Assembly: GCF_001468465.1 (NCBI RefSeq) | Contig: NZ_LNSA01000001.1 | Location: forward strand, 186,001 to 250,000 | Source: Sphingopyxis sp. H115 | GTDB lineage: Bacteria; Pseudomonadota; Alphaproteobacteria; Sphingomonadales; Sphingomonadaceae | Reading direction: 5' to 3' | Length of the DNA: 64,000 nt | Part shown: positions 44,214 to 53,405 of the stretch, piece after piece | Position numbering within the stretch: position 1 is the first letter of the stretch | How the letters are laid out: each line of letters starts with the position of its first letter | The notes under the pieces: model-generated | What the model saw: only the letters and a program-made list of their open reading frames with translations | Told to the model about the DNA's origin: nothing | Databases searched by the model: none | Position numbers and translations under genes: made by a program

Positions 44214-44966
44214 TCATCGCGCGGGCGAATATTCCGCGGCGAGACGCAGCACCGCACCGGCCAGCTCTTTCCGGCAAATCAGCAGGTCGGGCAAATAGGT
44301 GTCGGGATTATTGTACCGGATGGGCGAGCCATCGACGCGGCTGACGTGCAGACCCGCCGCCTGCGCCACCGCGACGGGCGCACAATTGTCCCACTCATAT
44401 TGGCCGCCGGTGTGGAGGTAGATATCGGCCTCCCCCCGCACGACCGCCATCGCCTTCGCGCCCGCCGAGCCCATCGCGACCAGTTCCGCGCCGAGCTTGT
44501 CCGCGACGAACACGGCCTCGGCGGCGGGGCGCGTGCGGCTGACGAGCATGCGGAGCGGCTGGTTCGCGGGTGGAAGCGCGACCGGCGCGCCCGACGTCAG
44601 CGTGACGCCGAGGCCGGGCAGCGCGACGGCACCGACCGTTGCAATGCCGTCGATCGCAAGCGCGACATGCACCGCCCAGTCGTCGCGTCCCTCGCCATAT
44701 TCGCGCGTGCCGTCGAGCGGATCGACGATCCAGACGCGGCTCTGGCCACAGCGTGCCACATTGTCCTTCTCTTCTTCGGAAAGGAGCGCATCGGCGGGAC
44801 GAGCGGTACGAATCTCCCGGCACAGCATGGCGTTGGCCTGCTCGTCCCCCGCCTTCCCCAGCGCCTTGCCGTCAAGGCCGCCGCGTGTGCGCAGATCGAG
44901 CAGGATCGCACCCGCTGCAGTTGCTAGCCGTTCGGCAAGCAGTTCGTCGTTTTCCCCCACAGTCAT
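44214..44966 (-). CDS. cysQ: 3'(2'),5'-bisphosphate nucleotidase
   Basis: 250-residue inositol-monophosphatase-fold phosphatase that removes the 3'-phosphate of PAP (and PAPS) formed during sulfate assimilation. Metal-site motifs are LLSEEEKDN, VWIVDPLDGTREY and the C-terminal WDNCAPVAVAQAAG. It starts 2 nt after the cysNC stop, so it is the last gene of the cysD-cysNC-cysQ operon. That linkage supports CysQ over a generic inositol phosphatase. Confidence 0.92.
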   Translation of the reverse strand: MTVGENDELLAERLATAAGAILLDLRTRGGLDGKALGKAGDEQANAMLCREIRTARPADALLSEEEKDNVARCGQSRVWIVDPLDGTREYGEGRDDWAVHVALAIDGIATVGAVALPGLGVTLTSGAPVALPPANQPLRMLVSRTRPAAEAVFVADKLGAELVAMGSAGAKAMAVVRGEADIYLHTGGQYEWDNCAPVAVAQAAGLHVSRVDGSPIRYNNPDTYLPDLLICRKELAGAVLRLAAEYSPAR

Positions 44967-44968
44967 AT

Positions 44969-46870
44969 CTATCCCAGCAAGCGATCGATGATCAGGTCAG
45001 CGGCCTCGTCGGGCGTCATCGCAGTCGTGTCGATACGAATTTCGGGATTCTCGGGCGCCTCATAGGGGCTGTCGATGCCGGTGAAATTCTTGAGCTGGCC
45101 CGCGCGTGCCTTTTTGTAGAGACCCTTGACGTCGTGTCTCTCCGCTTCGGCGAGGGGAGTGTCGATGAAGATTTCGAGGAACTCGCCCTCGGGCAGCATC
45201 GCACGCACCAACTCGCGTTCGGCCTTGAATGGCGAAATGAAGGCGGTGATGACGATCAGCCCCGCGTCGGTCATCAGCTTCGCGACCTCGCCCACGCGGC
45301 GGATATTCTCGATCCGGTCGGCCTCGGTAAAACCGAGGTCGCGGTTGAGGCCGTGACGGACATTGTCGCCGTCCAAAAGGAAACTGTGCCGGTTCATCCG
45401 GTGCAACTTCTTTTCGACGAGGTTCGCGATCGTCGACTTGCCGGACCCCGAAAGACCGGTGAACCACAGCAGAGCGGGGCGCTGGTTCTTCAGGTTCGCG
45501 CGCATATCGCGGTCGATGTCGGTCGCCTGCCAATGGACATTCTGCGCGCGGCGGAGGCTGAAATGCAGCATCCCCGCCGCGACGGTCGCATTGGTGAGCT
45601 TGTCGATCAGAATGAAGCCGCCGAGCGTCCGGTTGTCGCCATAGGCCTCGAAGGTAATCGGCTTGTCGGTCGACATTTCGACGACGCCGATGCCGTTCAA
45701 TTCGAGCGTCTTCGCCGCGAGATGATCGAGCGTGTTGACGTTGATCTCGTATTTCGGCGCCTGCACCGTCGCCGAAACGCTCTGCGTCGCGAGCTTCAGC
45801 CAATAGGCGCGGCCCGGGATCATCGCCTCGTCGGCCATCCAGACGAGCGTCGCCTCGAACTGGTCGGCCGCCTCGGGCGGATTGTCCGCCGCCGCGATGA
45901 CGTCGCCGCGCGAGCAGTCGACCTCGTCGGCGAGCGTCAGCGTCACCGACTGGCCGGCAACGGCTTCGTCGAGGTCGCCGTCGAGGGTGACGATGCGGTC
46001 TACAGTCGTCGTCTTGCCGCTCGGCAGGATGCGAACGGCGTCGCCGGGTTTGATCTTGCCACTTGCGAGCTGGCCCGAGAAGCCCCGGAAGTCGAGGTTC
46101 GGGCGGTTGACCCATTGGACAGGCAAACGGAACGGCTTGGCTTCGTCGGCGGCGGCCCCGACCTCGACGTTTTCCAGATGCTCGATCAGCGCTGGGCCCT
46201 TGAACCAGGGCGTGTTGTCCGAGGGCGCGGTGATATTGTCGCCCTTGAACCCCGATATCGGGATTGCGGTGAAGTTGGTGATGCCGATCTCGCTCGCGAA
46301 GGCGCGATACGCCAGCGTGATGCGGTCGAACACTGCCTTGTCGTATCCGACGAGGTCCATCTTGTTCACGGCGAGGACGATATGCTTGATACCGATCAGA
46401 TGCGCGAGGAAGCTGTGGCGGCGGGTTTGGGTGAGCACGCCCTTGCGCGCATCGATCAGGATGACCGCGAGATCGGCAGTCGAGGCCCCCGTGACCATGT
46501 TGCGCGTATATTGCTCGTGCCCCGGCGTGTCGGCGACGATGAACTTGCGCTTTTCGGTCGTGAAAAAGCGATAGGCGACGTCGATCGTGATCCCCTGCTC
46601 GCGCTCGGCAGCAAGGCCGTCGACGAGCAGCGCGAAGTCGATCTCCTGCCCCTGCGTGCCGACGCGCTTGCTGTCGGCTTCGAGCGCGGCGAGCTGGTCC
46701 TCGAAGATCATCTTCGAGTCATAGAGCAGGCGCCCGATCAGCGTCGACTTACCGTCGTCCACCGAGCCGCACGTGATGAAACGCAGCAGCGACTTCTTTT
46801 CGTGGCCCGCGAGATAGGCGTCGATGTCCTCGGCGATGAGGGCGTCGGTGACGTAGATGGGGTCGGTCAT
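44969..46870 (-). CDS. cysNC: Bifunctional sulfate adenylyltransferase GTPase subunit / APS kinase
   Basis: 633-residue fusion. The N-terminal part (about 1-440) is the CysN GTPase that powers ATP sulfurylase: P-loop GSVDDGKS (35-42), [19 protein letters not shown]. The C-terminal part (about 455-633) is APS kinase: [34 protein letters not shown] and [10 protein letters not shown]. The fusion (also seen in rhizobia, NodQ) makes PAPS from APS. It overlaps the cysD stop by 1 nt and precedes cysQ by 2 nt. Confidence 0.96.
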   Translation of the reverse strand: MTDPIYVTDALIAEDIDAYLAGHEKKSLLRFITCGSVDDGKSTLIGRLLYDSKMIFEDQLAALEADSKRVGTQGQEIDFALLVDGLAAEREQGITIDVAYRFFTTEKRKFIVADTPGHEQYTRNMVTGASTADLAVILIDARKGVLTQTRRHSFLAHLIGIKHIVLAVNKMDLVGYDKAVFDRITLAYRAFASEIGITNFTAIPISGFKGDNITAPSDNTPWFKGPALIEHLENVEVGAAADEAKPFRLPVQWVNRPNLDFRGFSGQLASGKIKPGDAVRILPSGKTTTVDRIVTLDGDLDEAVAGQSVTLTLADEVDCSRGDVIAAADNPPEAADQFEATLVWMADEAMIPGRAYWLKLATQSVSATVQAPKYEINVNTLDHLAAKTLELNGIGVVEMSTDKPITFEAYGDNRTLGGFILIDKLTNATVAAGMLHFSLRRAQNVHWQATDIDRDMRANLKNQRPALLWFTGLSGSGKSTIANLVEKKLHRMNRHSFLLDGDNVRHGLNRDLGFTEADRIENIRRVGEVAKLMTDAGLIVITAFISPFKAERELVRAMLPEGEFLEIFIDTPLAEAERHDVKGLYKKARAGQLKNFTGIDSPYEAPENPEIRIDTTAMTPDEAADLIIDRLLG

Positions 46871-47778
46871 CAGAAATACCCCTCCTGCTTCTTCTTCTCC
46901 ATCGACGCATCGCCGCCGTCCTTGTCGATGATGCGGCCTTGCCGTTCGCTCGTTGTCGTGAGCAGCATCTCCTGAATGACTTCGGACAAGGTCGATGCTT
47001 GGCTCTCGACCGCGCCGGTCAACGGGTAACAGCCGAGCGTGCGGAAACGCACCGACCGTTCGACCGGAACCTCGCCTTCCGCCAGCGGGAAGCGGTCATC
47101 GTCGACCATCAACAGCAGGCCGTCGCGCTCGACCGTCGGGCGCGGCGCGGCGAAATAGAGCGGCACGATCGGGATATTTTCGCGCGCAATATATTGCCAG
47201 ACGTCGAGCTCGGTCCAGTTCGAGATCGGGAACACCCGGATGCTCTCCCCCTTCGCCTTGCGGGCGTTATAGAGGTTCCAGAGTTCGGGGCGCTGCTTCT
47301 TCGGGTCCCAGCCGTGGGTCGCCGTGCGAAAGGAGAAGATGCGCTCCTTGGCGCGGCTCTTTTCCTCATCGCGCCGCGCGCCGCCAAAGGCGACGTCGAA
47401 ACCGTGAAGGTCGAGCGCCTGCTTGAGCCCCTCGGTCTTCCACATGTCGGTGTGCAACGGACCGTGATCGAAGGGGTTGATCCCGCGCGCCTTCGCCTCG
47501 GGGTTCTGGTAGACGATGAGCTCCATGCCGCTCTCGGCCGCCATGCGGTCGCGCAGTTCGTACATCGCCTGGAATTTCCACGTCGTATCGACGTGCAGCA
47601 GCGGGAATGGTGGTGGCGATGGATAGAAGGCCTTGCGCGCGAGGTGCAGCATCACCGCGCTGTCCTTGCCGACGCTGTAGAGCATCACGGGCTTCGCCGC
47701 GTCGGCCATCACTTCGCGCATGATGTGGATGCTCTCGGCCTCGAGCCGGTCAAGATGCGTCAATTCAGACGACAACAA
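46870..47778 (-). CDS. cysD: Sulfate adenylyltransferase subunit 2
   Basis: 302 residues from TTG 47778. It is the PP-loop (adenylation) subunit: [21 protein letters not shown] is the ATP pyrophosphate-binding motif, then [17 protein letters not shown] and [15 protein letters not shown]. With CysN it makes APS from sulfate and ATP. An upstream ATG (47829) is possible, but AGGAGA lies 6 nt before TTG 47778, and the resulting length equals that of E. coli CysD, with five residues before LTHL. First gene of the operon. Confidence 0.92.
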   Translation of the reverse strand: MLSSELTHLDRLEAESIHIMREVMADAAKPVMLYSVGKDSAVMLHLARKAFYPSPPPFPLLHVDTTWKFQAMYELRDRMAAESGMELIVYQNPEAKARGINPFDHGPLHTDMWKTEGLKQALDLHGFDVAFGGARRDEEKSRAKERIFSFRTATHGWDPKKQRPELWNLYNARKAKGESIRVFPISNWTELDVWQYIARENIPIVPLYFAAPRPTVERDGLLLMVDDDRFPLAEGEVPVERSVRFRTLGCYPLTGAVESQASTLSEVIQEMLLTTTSERQGRIIDKDGGDASMEKKKQEGYF

Positions 47779-47945
47779 ACTTCGTCTCCTAATATTTCCG
47801 CCGTGCAGCAGCGGAATAGGCTGTTTCAAATTCCGTCATACGTCCAAACGGACGGGGTGGATGAGGCCGCCGTAGCTCCGGCCGATGTTGGCGGGCAAAC
47901 GTTATGGCCTTTGCGCGCTGCAAGCCAGACTTGTGGGAGATCGCG

Positions 47946-48848
47946 TCAGCTCGCTCCGTCGACCCGCGTTCGCCGCCATTCGGTGGCGATTGCCCCGATG
48001 GTTTCGAGCGGATGGGCCAGGTGCGCCCCGATCTCGGGTAGCGCGTGCCACGCCGGGGCGAGGAGCAGCCCGAGTTCGCGGTGGAAGTCATAGCCCGCGA
48101 CCTTGAGCGGGACGATACCGTCGATCGCGAGCGATATCGGCGCGGTGGTGATGCCGACCCCGGCGGCGACCATGCGCAGGCAGCGCTCGTCGCTCTCGCT
48201 GCGCAAGGCAAAGCGCGGGCGAACGCCGTGGCGCGTAAAGAATCGGCTGGTCGCATCGAGAAATTCGCACGACCGGCGCGCGATCATCGTTTCGGCGGCG
48301 AGTTCCTCGGGCCCGACCTCGATCCGCCCCGCAAACGGATGGCCCGCAGCGACGAACATCGCCAGCGGCTCCTCATAGAGTGGCACGACATGGTCGCCGC
48401 GGTCACCGTCGCGCAGCGGAACAAGCGCCATATGAAGCCGGCCGCTGCCGAGCGCCGAGCGCAACTCGGAGTCACTGTTTTCGACGAGTTCGATCGAAAA
48501 GCCCGGGCGCAGCGCCGCGGCGATGGCCTGCAGCAATTCGCCCGGCGTCGAGCGGATGATCCCGAGCTTGAGTTCGGCCGCCCGGCGGTCGGCATCGCGG
48601 CCGAAGCCGTCGGCAGCGCGGAAGCCGCGTTCGAGATCGCGCGCGATCGGCAGGAAGCGTCCGCCCGCCTCTGTCAGCCGGATCTGACGGCGGTTACGGA
48701 TGAAGAGCGGCGTACCGACGAGCTTTTCGAGTTCGGCGATCCCGCTCGACAGCGCCGGCTGGGTCACGCGGATGCGGAGTGCCGCCTGCGTAAAGCTGCC
48801 CGCGTCGACCACGGCAAGAAATTGGCGGATGTGGGCGCGTTTAATCAT
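47946..48848 (-). CDS. LysR-type transcriptional regulator
   Basis: 300 residues. The N-terminal winged helix-turn-helix (IRQFLAVVDAGSFTQAALRIRVTQPALSSGIAELE) is followed by a periplasmic-binding-like effector domain. It is transcribed divergently from ivd with a short AT-rich spacer that holds a LysR-type dyad overlapping its own start codon, so it probably controls ivd and itself. It also lies upstream of cysD on the same strand (167 nt), so a CysB-like role cannot be dismissed. Confidence 0.9.
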   Translation of the reverse strand: MIKRAHIRQFLAVVDAGSFTQAALRIRVTQPALSSGIAELEKLVGTPLFIRNRRQIRLTEAGGRFLPIARDLERGFRAADGFGRDADRRAAELKLGIIRSTPGELLQAIAAALRPGFSIELVENSDSELRSALGSGRLHMALVPLRDGDRGDHVVPLYEEPLAMFVAAGHPFAGRIEVGPEELAAETMIARRSCEFLDATSRFFTRHGVRPRFALRSESDERCLRMVAAGVGITTAPISLAIDGIVPLKVAGYDFHRELGLLLAPAWHALPEIGAHLAHPLETIGAIATEWRRTRVDGAS

Positions 48849-48865
48849 AGATTTTCTTTATGATA
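48845..48865. promoter_or_regulatory. Putative LysR-type operator between the regulator and ivd
   Basis: ATCATA (48845-48850) and TATGAT (48860-48865) form a dyad with a 9-nt AT-rich spacer, overlapping the start codon of the LysR gene. It fits the T-N11-A type box used by LysR regulators for autorepression and divergent activation. Confidence 0.5.
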
Positions 48866-48949
48866 AACGTGCGGTCGTTTCAATTTCCCTATGAAGACGT
48901 TTTGATGCACTATCACGCGCAGCCTCGCCCTTCGATCGATAGGACCCTC

Positions 48950-50119
48950 ATGCGCGCCACCCCCGATTTCGATTTCGCGCTCGGCGAAACCGCCGACATG
49001 ATTCGCGACACTACCGCCCGCTTCGCCGACGAACAGATCGCACCTCTCGCCGCCAAGGCCGACGCCGAAGACTGGTTCCCGCGCGACGAGCTGTGGATGC
49101 AGATGGGCGAACTTGGCCTTCACGGCATCACCGTCGAGGAAGAGTTCGGCGGGCTCGGCCTCGGATATCTCGAACATGTGATCGCGGTCGAGGAAGTGAG
49201 CCGTGCGAGCGCCGCGATCGGCCTCTCCTATGGCGCGCACTCGAATCTGTGCGTCAACCAGATTCGCCGATGGGGCAATCCCGAGCAAAAGGCGAAATAT
49301 CTTCCGAAGCTGATCAGCGGCGAACATGTCGGCAGCCTCGCAATGTCCGAAGCCGGTGCCGGCAGCGATGTCGTGTCGATGAAGCTGAAGGCCGACCGGG
49401 TTCAGGGCGGCTATGTCCTCAACGGCACCAAATTCTGGATCACCAACGCGACGCATGCCGACACGCTCGTCGTCTATGCGAAAACGAGCCCCGAGGCGGG
49501 ATCGCGCGGGATCACCGCCTTCCTGATCGAAAAGGACATGCCGGGGTTCTCCATCGGGCAGAAGATCGATAAAGTCGGCATGCGCGGCTCGCCGACCGCC
49601 GAGCTGGTGTTCACCGACTGCGAAGTCTCCGAAGAGCAGGTCATGGGGCCGGAGAATGGCGGCGTCGGCGTGCTGATGTCGGGGCTCGATTATGAGCGCG
49701 TCGTGCTCGCCGGGCTCCAGCTCGGGATCATGCAGGCGTGTCTGGACACCGTCATTCCCTATGTCCGCGAGCGAAAGCAGTTCGGCAAGCCGATCGGATC
49801 GTTCCAGCTGATGCAGGCGAAGGTCGCCGACATGTATGTCATGCTCCAGTCGGCGCGCTCCTATGTCTACAACGTCGCCAAGGCGTGCGATGCCGGACAG
49901 ACGACGCGGTTCGACGCCGCGGGCGCGATCCTGCTTGCAAGCGAGAATGCCGTAAAGGTCGCGGGCGAGGCGATCCAGGCACTCGGCGGCGCGGGCTATA
50001 CGAAGGACTGGCCGGTCGAGCGTTACTGGCGCGACGCCAAGCTCCTCGACATCGGCGCGGGGACGAACGAGATCCGCCGCATGCTCATCGGCCGCGAACT
50101 GATCGGCGCCGGCGCGTGA
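48950..50119 (+). CDS. ivd: Isovaleryl-CoA dehydrogenase-like acyl-CoA dehydrogenase
   Basis: 389-residue FAD enzyme, second step of leucine breakdown (isovaleryl-CoA to 3-methylcrotonyl-CoA). [16 protein letters not shown] and WITNA contact [13 protein letters not shown] has Glu249 in the position typical of the isovaleryl-CoA dehydrogenase catalytic base; the C-terminus [16 protein letters not shown] is standard. ATG 48950 with AGGA upstream is chosen over two earlier in-frame ATGs. The assignment is supported by mccB and mccA 3-5 kb downstream. It overlaps the next small gene by GTGA. Confidence 0.92.
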   Translation: MRATPDFDFALGETADMIRDTTARFADEQIAPLAAKADAEDWFPRDELWMQMGELGLHGITVEEEFGGLGLGYLEHVIAVEEVSRASAAIGLSYGAHSNLCVNQIRRWGNPEQKAKYLPKLISGEHVGSLAMSEAGAGSDVVSMKLKADRVQGGYVLNGTKFWITNATHADTLVVYAKTSPEAGSRGITAFLIEKDMPGFSIGQKIDKVGMRGSPTAELVFTDCEVSEEQVMGPENGGVGVLMSGLDYERVVLAGLQLGIMQACLDTVIPYVRERKQFGKPIGSFQLMQAKVADMYVMLQSARSYVYNVAKACDAGQTTRFDAAGAILLASENAVKVAGEAIQALGGAGYTKDWPVERYWRDAKLLDIGAGTNEIRRMLIGRELIGAGA

Positions 50120-50466
50120 GCTGGCTCTGGCTGTCGGCCGCCTTCATGGTGACGACGGCCGGGGTTCATTCGGTAATCGGCTATCGGCGGCTGATCGTTC
50201 CGCTGTTGCGAAGCGAGACGGGAGTGCTCGCGGATCCGTTGACGCGGCGGATCATCCGCTTTGCCTGGCACGCAACGGCGGTGCTGATGCTGATTTCTGC
50301 GGCGGCGGTCGCTTGGCCAGCTACGCCGGACGCTTTGCTTGCCGTCATTGGCGGGGGGTGGCTTGCAACCGGGCTGGTCAACGCCGCCTATACGAAGGGT
50401 CGCCATATCGCCTGGCCGGCGCTGAGCGGCGCGGGCATCTTCGCGCTGATCGGTGCGTTGACATGA
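50116..50466 (+). CDS. Small integral membrane protein in the ivd cluster
   Basis: 116 residues, GTG start over the ivd stop (GTGA). Three to four hydrophobic segments are visible: [60 protein letters not shown] and [18 protein letters not shown]. An internal His (WHAT, position about 53) and polar residues between helices might matter, but no family is recognised. It overlaps the next gene by 4 nt. Coupled translation with ivd suggests co-expression; a role in leucine use is not shown. Confidence 0.7.
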   Translation: MSWLWLSAAFMVTTAGVHSVIGYRRLIVPLLRSETGVLADPLTRRIIRFAWHATAVLMLISAAAVAWPATPDALLAVIGGGWLATGLVNAAYTKGRHIAWPALSGAGIFALIGALT

Positions 50467-50882
50467 GCATGCGCGGGCTTGTCCATCACATCGACCTGAC
50501 GGTGACCGAAAAAGACCGGTCGCGCATCTTCTATGACGCGGTGCTCGGCTTTCTCGGCTATCGGCGCTCGGCCGATCACGACCATGGCAGCGACTGGGAT
50601 CGCGCGGGCGAGCCCTTTCATTCGATCGGTATTATCGAAGCGCGTGGGCCGGGCGCAGCGCGGACGCACGACCGCTATTCGCCCGGCCTTCATCATCTCG
50701 CCTGGACCGCCGAAAGCCGCGCAGACGTCGATGCGCTGCACGCTTTGCTGCGCCGCATCGGCGCAACGATCCTCGACGCGCCTGCCGATTACCCGCGCTA
50801 CGGTCCGACCTATTATGCGGTATTCTTCGCCGATCCCGACGGGCTGAAGCTCGAGTTCGTATTCGGAACCACCGGCGCATGA
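50463..50882 (+). CDS. VOC/glyoxalase superfamily protein
   Basis: 139 residues of the vicinal-oxygen-chelate fold. Metal-ligand-type positions are present: VHHIDLTVTEKDRSRIFYDAVLGFLG at the start, GLHHLAWTAESRADVDALHALL in the centre and FADPDGLKLEFVFG at the end (His and Glu ligands). The second half resembles glyoxalase/bleomycin resistance proteins. It may act on a CoA-ester intermediate (epimerase-like) or be detoxifying; sequence alone does not decide. It overlaps neighbours on both sides by 4 nt. Confidence 0.8.
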   Translation: MSMRGLVHHIDLTVTEKDRSRIFYDAVLGFLGYRRSADHDHGSDWDRAGEPFHSIGIIEARGPGAARTHDRYSPGLHHLAWTAESRADVDALHALLRRIGATILDAPADYPRYGPTYYAVFFADPDGLKLEFVFGTTGA

Positions 50883-51157
50883 GCCAGACCCTGCTCGACG
50901 CCTTGCAATATTATGGCGCCGCCGCGGCGACGCTTGCGGCATTGCTCGTATCGCTCAATCTCGGCGAACGATGGACCGGGTGGGCATTCGTCATCTTTGT
51001 GACGAGCAGCCTCGCTTTGATCGCATGGGGTTTCCTCCAGCCCGACAGCGAAGGCATCGGATGGCAGAATATCGCCCTCCTCTGCATTAACCTCGTGGGC
51101 GTCTATAGCCACCTGATCCGCAAGAAGCCTGCCGCAAAGACGGAGGGCGAAGCATGA
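50879..51157 (+). CDS. Small membrane protein at the end of the ivd cluster
   Basis: 92 residues with three predicted helices (AAAATLAALLVSLNL, WAFVIFVTSSLALIAWGFL, QNIALLCINLVGVYSHLI) and a short basic/charged tail. No recognised family. ATG 50879 overlaps the VOC stop (ATGA), so it belongs to the same translational unit as ivd, the 116-residue membrane protein and the VOC protein. It converges with the M13 peptidase gene, 20 nt apart. Confidence 0.68.
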   Translation: MSQTLLDALQYYGAAAATLAALLVSLNLGERWTGWAFVIFVTSSLALIAWGFLQPDSEGIGWQNIALLCINLVGVYSHLIRKKPAAKTEGEA

Positions 51158-51177
51158 CGCCCCGCCTCCCTTCGCCA

Positions 51178-53259
51178 TCAGCCCCAGATGCGGACGCGCT
51201 GGTCGGGCGCGAGGTAGAGCTTGTCGCCTTCCTTGACATCGAACGCCTTGTACCAGGCGTCGAGGTTGCGGACCGTCAGCGCGCGGTACATTCCCGGCGC
51301 GTGGCCGTCGGTGGCGATGCGCGCGCGGAGCGCCTCGGCGCGCATCTTGGTTGCCCAGGTCTGCGTAAATGCGATAAAGAAACGCTGGTCGCCGGTGAAG
51401 CCGTCGATTACCGGCGCTTCCTTGCCGCCAAGCGAGGCGCGGTACGCGTCGTAAGCGGCCTGCAAACCTGCAACGTCGGCGATATTTTCGCCCAGCGTCA
51501 GCTTGCCGTTGACCGCCAAGTCGGGGAACGGCTTGTAGGTGTCGAACTGCGCCGCGAGAGCATCGCCCGCCGCGTTGAACTTCGCCAGATCCGCCGGGGT
51601 CCACCAGTTACGCAGCGCGCCCGTGGAATCGAAGGCGGCGCCATTATTGTCGAAGCTGTGGCTGATCTCATGGCCGATGACCGCGCCGATCGCGCCATAG
51701 TTGAACGCGGGATCGGCCTTGGCGTTGAAGAAGGGCGGCTGAAGGATCGCGGCGGGGAAATTGAGCGCATTCTGCACCGGCAGGTTCACGGCGTTGACCG
51801 TCTGCGGCACCATCCACCATTCGCCCTTGTCCATCGGCTTTCCGATCTTGGCGAGCTGGTGCGCATATTCGGCTTTCTGCCCCGCGACCTCGTTGGCGTA
51901 GGCATCGGTGCCGACGGTGTAGCTGCCATAGTCGCGCCATGTGTCGGGATAGCCCACCCCAACAACAATCGTCTCGACCTTCTTGATCGCTTCCTTCTTG
52001 GTTTCGGGCGCCATCCAGTCGATCGTTTCGACACGCTTTGCAAAGGCGGCCTTAATGTTCTTCACCATGTCGCCGACTTCGGCCTTGGCCGAGGCCGGGA
52101 AATATTTGTCGGCATAGGCCTTGCCGACGGCATCGCCGAGATAGGTGTCGAGCGCGTCGAGCGCGCGCCTTTCGCGGCCGCGCTGCTGCGGCGTGCCCGC
52201 CATCGTTGTTCCGTAAAAGGCAAAATGCGCGCTATCGATCGCGCTCGGCAGCACGTCGGCGTGGCTGTTGATCTGGTGGAAGGCGAGCCAGTCCCTCCAA
52301 GCATCGATCGGCTCGGACGCAACGAGCGCCGACAGGCCGGTGATCGCATTCGCATGATAGGCGCCGAACTTGTCCGCGCCGTCGAGCTTCGCTGCGGTGA
52401 AAAAGGCGGGCCAGTCGATACCGGGCGCCTTCTTCGCGAAATCGGCTTTGGTCCAGACGTCGGCGGACTTGGTGAAATCCTCGCTTTGTTCGCGCGTCGC
52501 GTGTGCCTTGGCGATCTTGACCTCGAGGTCGTAGATGCGCTTCGCCTTCGCGGCGGCGTCGCTCTGCCCGGCGGCGGTCAGCAGCTTGGCGATATAGGCC
52601 TGATAGGCGGTGCGGATGCTCGCCATCTTGGGATCGGACGACAGATAATATTCGCGCTCGGGCATGCCGAGGCCGCCCTGCAGCAAATAGGGGATAACCT
52701 CGCCGGGGGTCGCGAGCCCCTGCGTCACGAAGACGCCGAACAGATTTTCGGTCTGGAAGTCGGTGGCATTGAGCGGATCGACGTCGGCGCGAAGCTGCTC
52801 GCCGAGCACCTTCGACAGGCCCGCCTTGTCGGTGATTGCCGCGAAACGCGCGAGATCGGCGGCGACGGGCTTCATACCTGCGGCGTCGATCGCCTTCACG
52901 TCGGTATAGGCCTTGTAGAAAGCGGCGATGCGCCCCTCGTTAGTGTCGGGCGCCGCGTCGCCCTTGACGATCGCGTCGACCAGCTCACGGTTGCGCTTTT
53001 CGGTTTCGAGCTGCGCGACGTAAAAGGCGCCGATCGACGAGCGGTCAGCGGGGATTTCGTTCGCCTTGTCCCAATTTCCGTTGGCATAGGCGTAGAAGTC
53101 GTCACCCGGCTTTGCGGTCGTATCCATGGCCGCCTTGCTGATCCCGATGTCGGTGCCGACGGTGTAAGCGGCGGAGCTGTCCTTGCCGCTGCTACAGGCG
53201 ACGGGACCCGCGACAATCGCCGCGGTGGACAGAAGGACGGCAAAGACAGCTTTTTTCAT
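51178..53259 (-). CDS. M13 (neprilysin-like) family metallopeptidase
   Basis: 693 residues. The N-terminal signal (MKKAVFAVLLSTAAIVAGPV) ends near ACSSGKD, perhaps a lipoprotein with a weak lipobox. Zinc site HEISH is at 530-534 and the third ligand Glu591 is in GENIADVAG (Asp595 following). The C-terminal RVRIWG is characteristic of M13. NAFYxP-like region NAVNLPVQNALNFPAAILQPP is present. It should be a periplasmic oligopeptidase. It interrupts the ivd and mcc clusters on the opposite strand, sharing a divergent 146-nt promoter region with mccB. Confidence 0.95.
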   Translation of the reverse strand: MKKAVFAVLLSTAAIVAGPVACSSGKDSSAAYTVGTDIGISKAAMDTTAKPGDDFYAYANGNWDKANEIPADRSSIGAFYVAQLETEKRNRELVDAIVKGDAAPDTNEGRIAAFYKAYTDVKAIDAAGMKPVAADLARFAAITDKAGLSKVLGEQLRADVDPLNATDFQTENLFGVFVTQGLATPGEVIPYLLQGGLGMPEREYYLSSDPKMASIRTAYQAYIAKLLTAAGQSDAAAKAKRIYDLEVKIAKAHATREQSEDFTKSADVWTKADFAKKAPGIDWPAFFTAAKLDGADKFGAYHANAITGLSALVASEPIDAWRDWLAFHQINSHADVLPSAIDSAHFAFYGTTMAGTPQQRGRERRALDALDTYLGDAVGKAYADKYFPASAKAEVGDMVKNIKAAFAKRVETIDWMAPETKKEAIKKVETIVVGVGYPDTWRDYGSYTVGTDAYANEVAGQKAEYAHQLAKIGKPMDKGEWWMVPQTVNAVNLPVQNALNFPAAILQPPFFNAKADPAFNYGAIGAVIGHEISHSFDNNGAAFDSTGALRNWWTPADLAKFNAAGDALAAQFDTYKPFPDLAVNGKLTLGENIADVAGLQAAYDAYRASLGGKEAPVIDGFTGDQRFFIAFTQTWATKMRAEALRARIATDGHAPGMYRALTVRNLDAWYKAFDVKEGDKLYLAPDQRVRIWG

Positions 53260-53405
53260 AGGAATGACCTTATTTTGTCACGGATTGGCGGGCAGCCGAC
53301 GCGTGGGAAAATCCGGTTTCAATTCCAACCATTTTCGGCCTGCCGTGCTTTTCAATCGACGAGCGGCGGGTTAGTTCCGAACGGGCTTCAGGGAGAGACG
53401 ATACA

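Noticed and set aside
44639..46975. 778-residue reading frame on the plus strand
   Set aside because: Antisense to cysNC, which has P-loops and both domains complete. No motif is present in the long frame.
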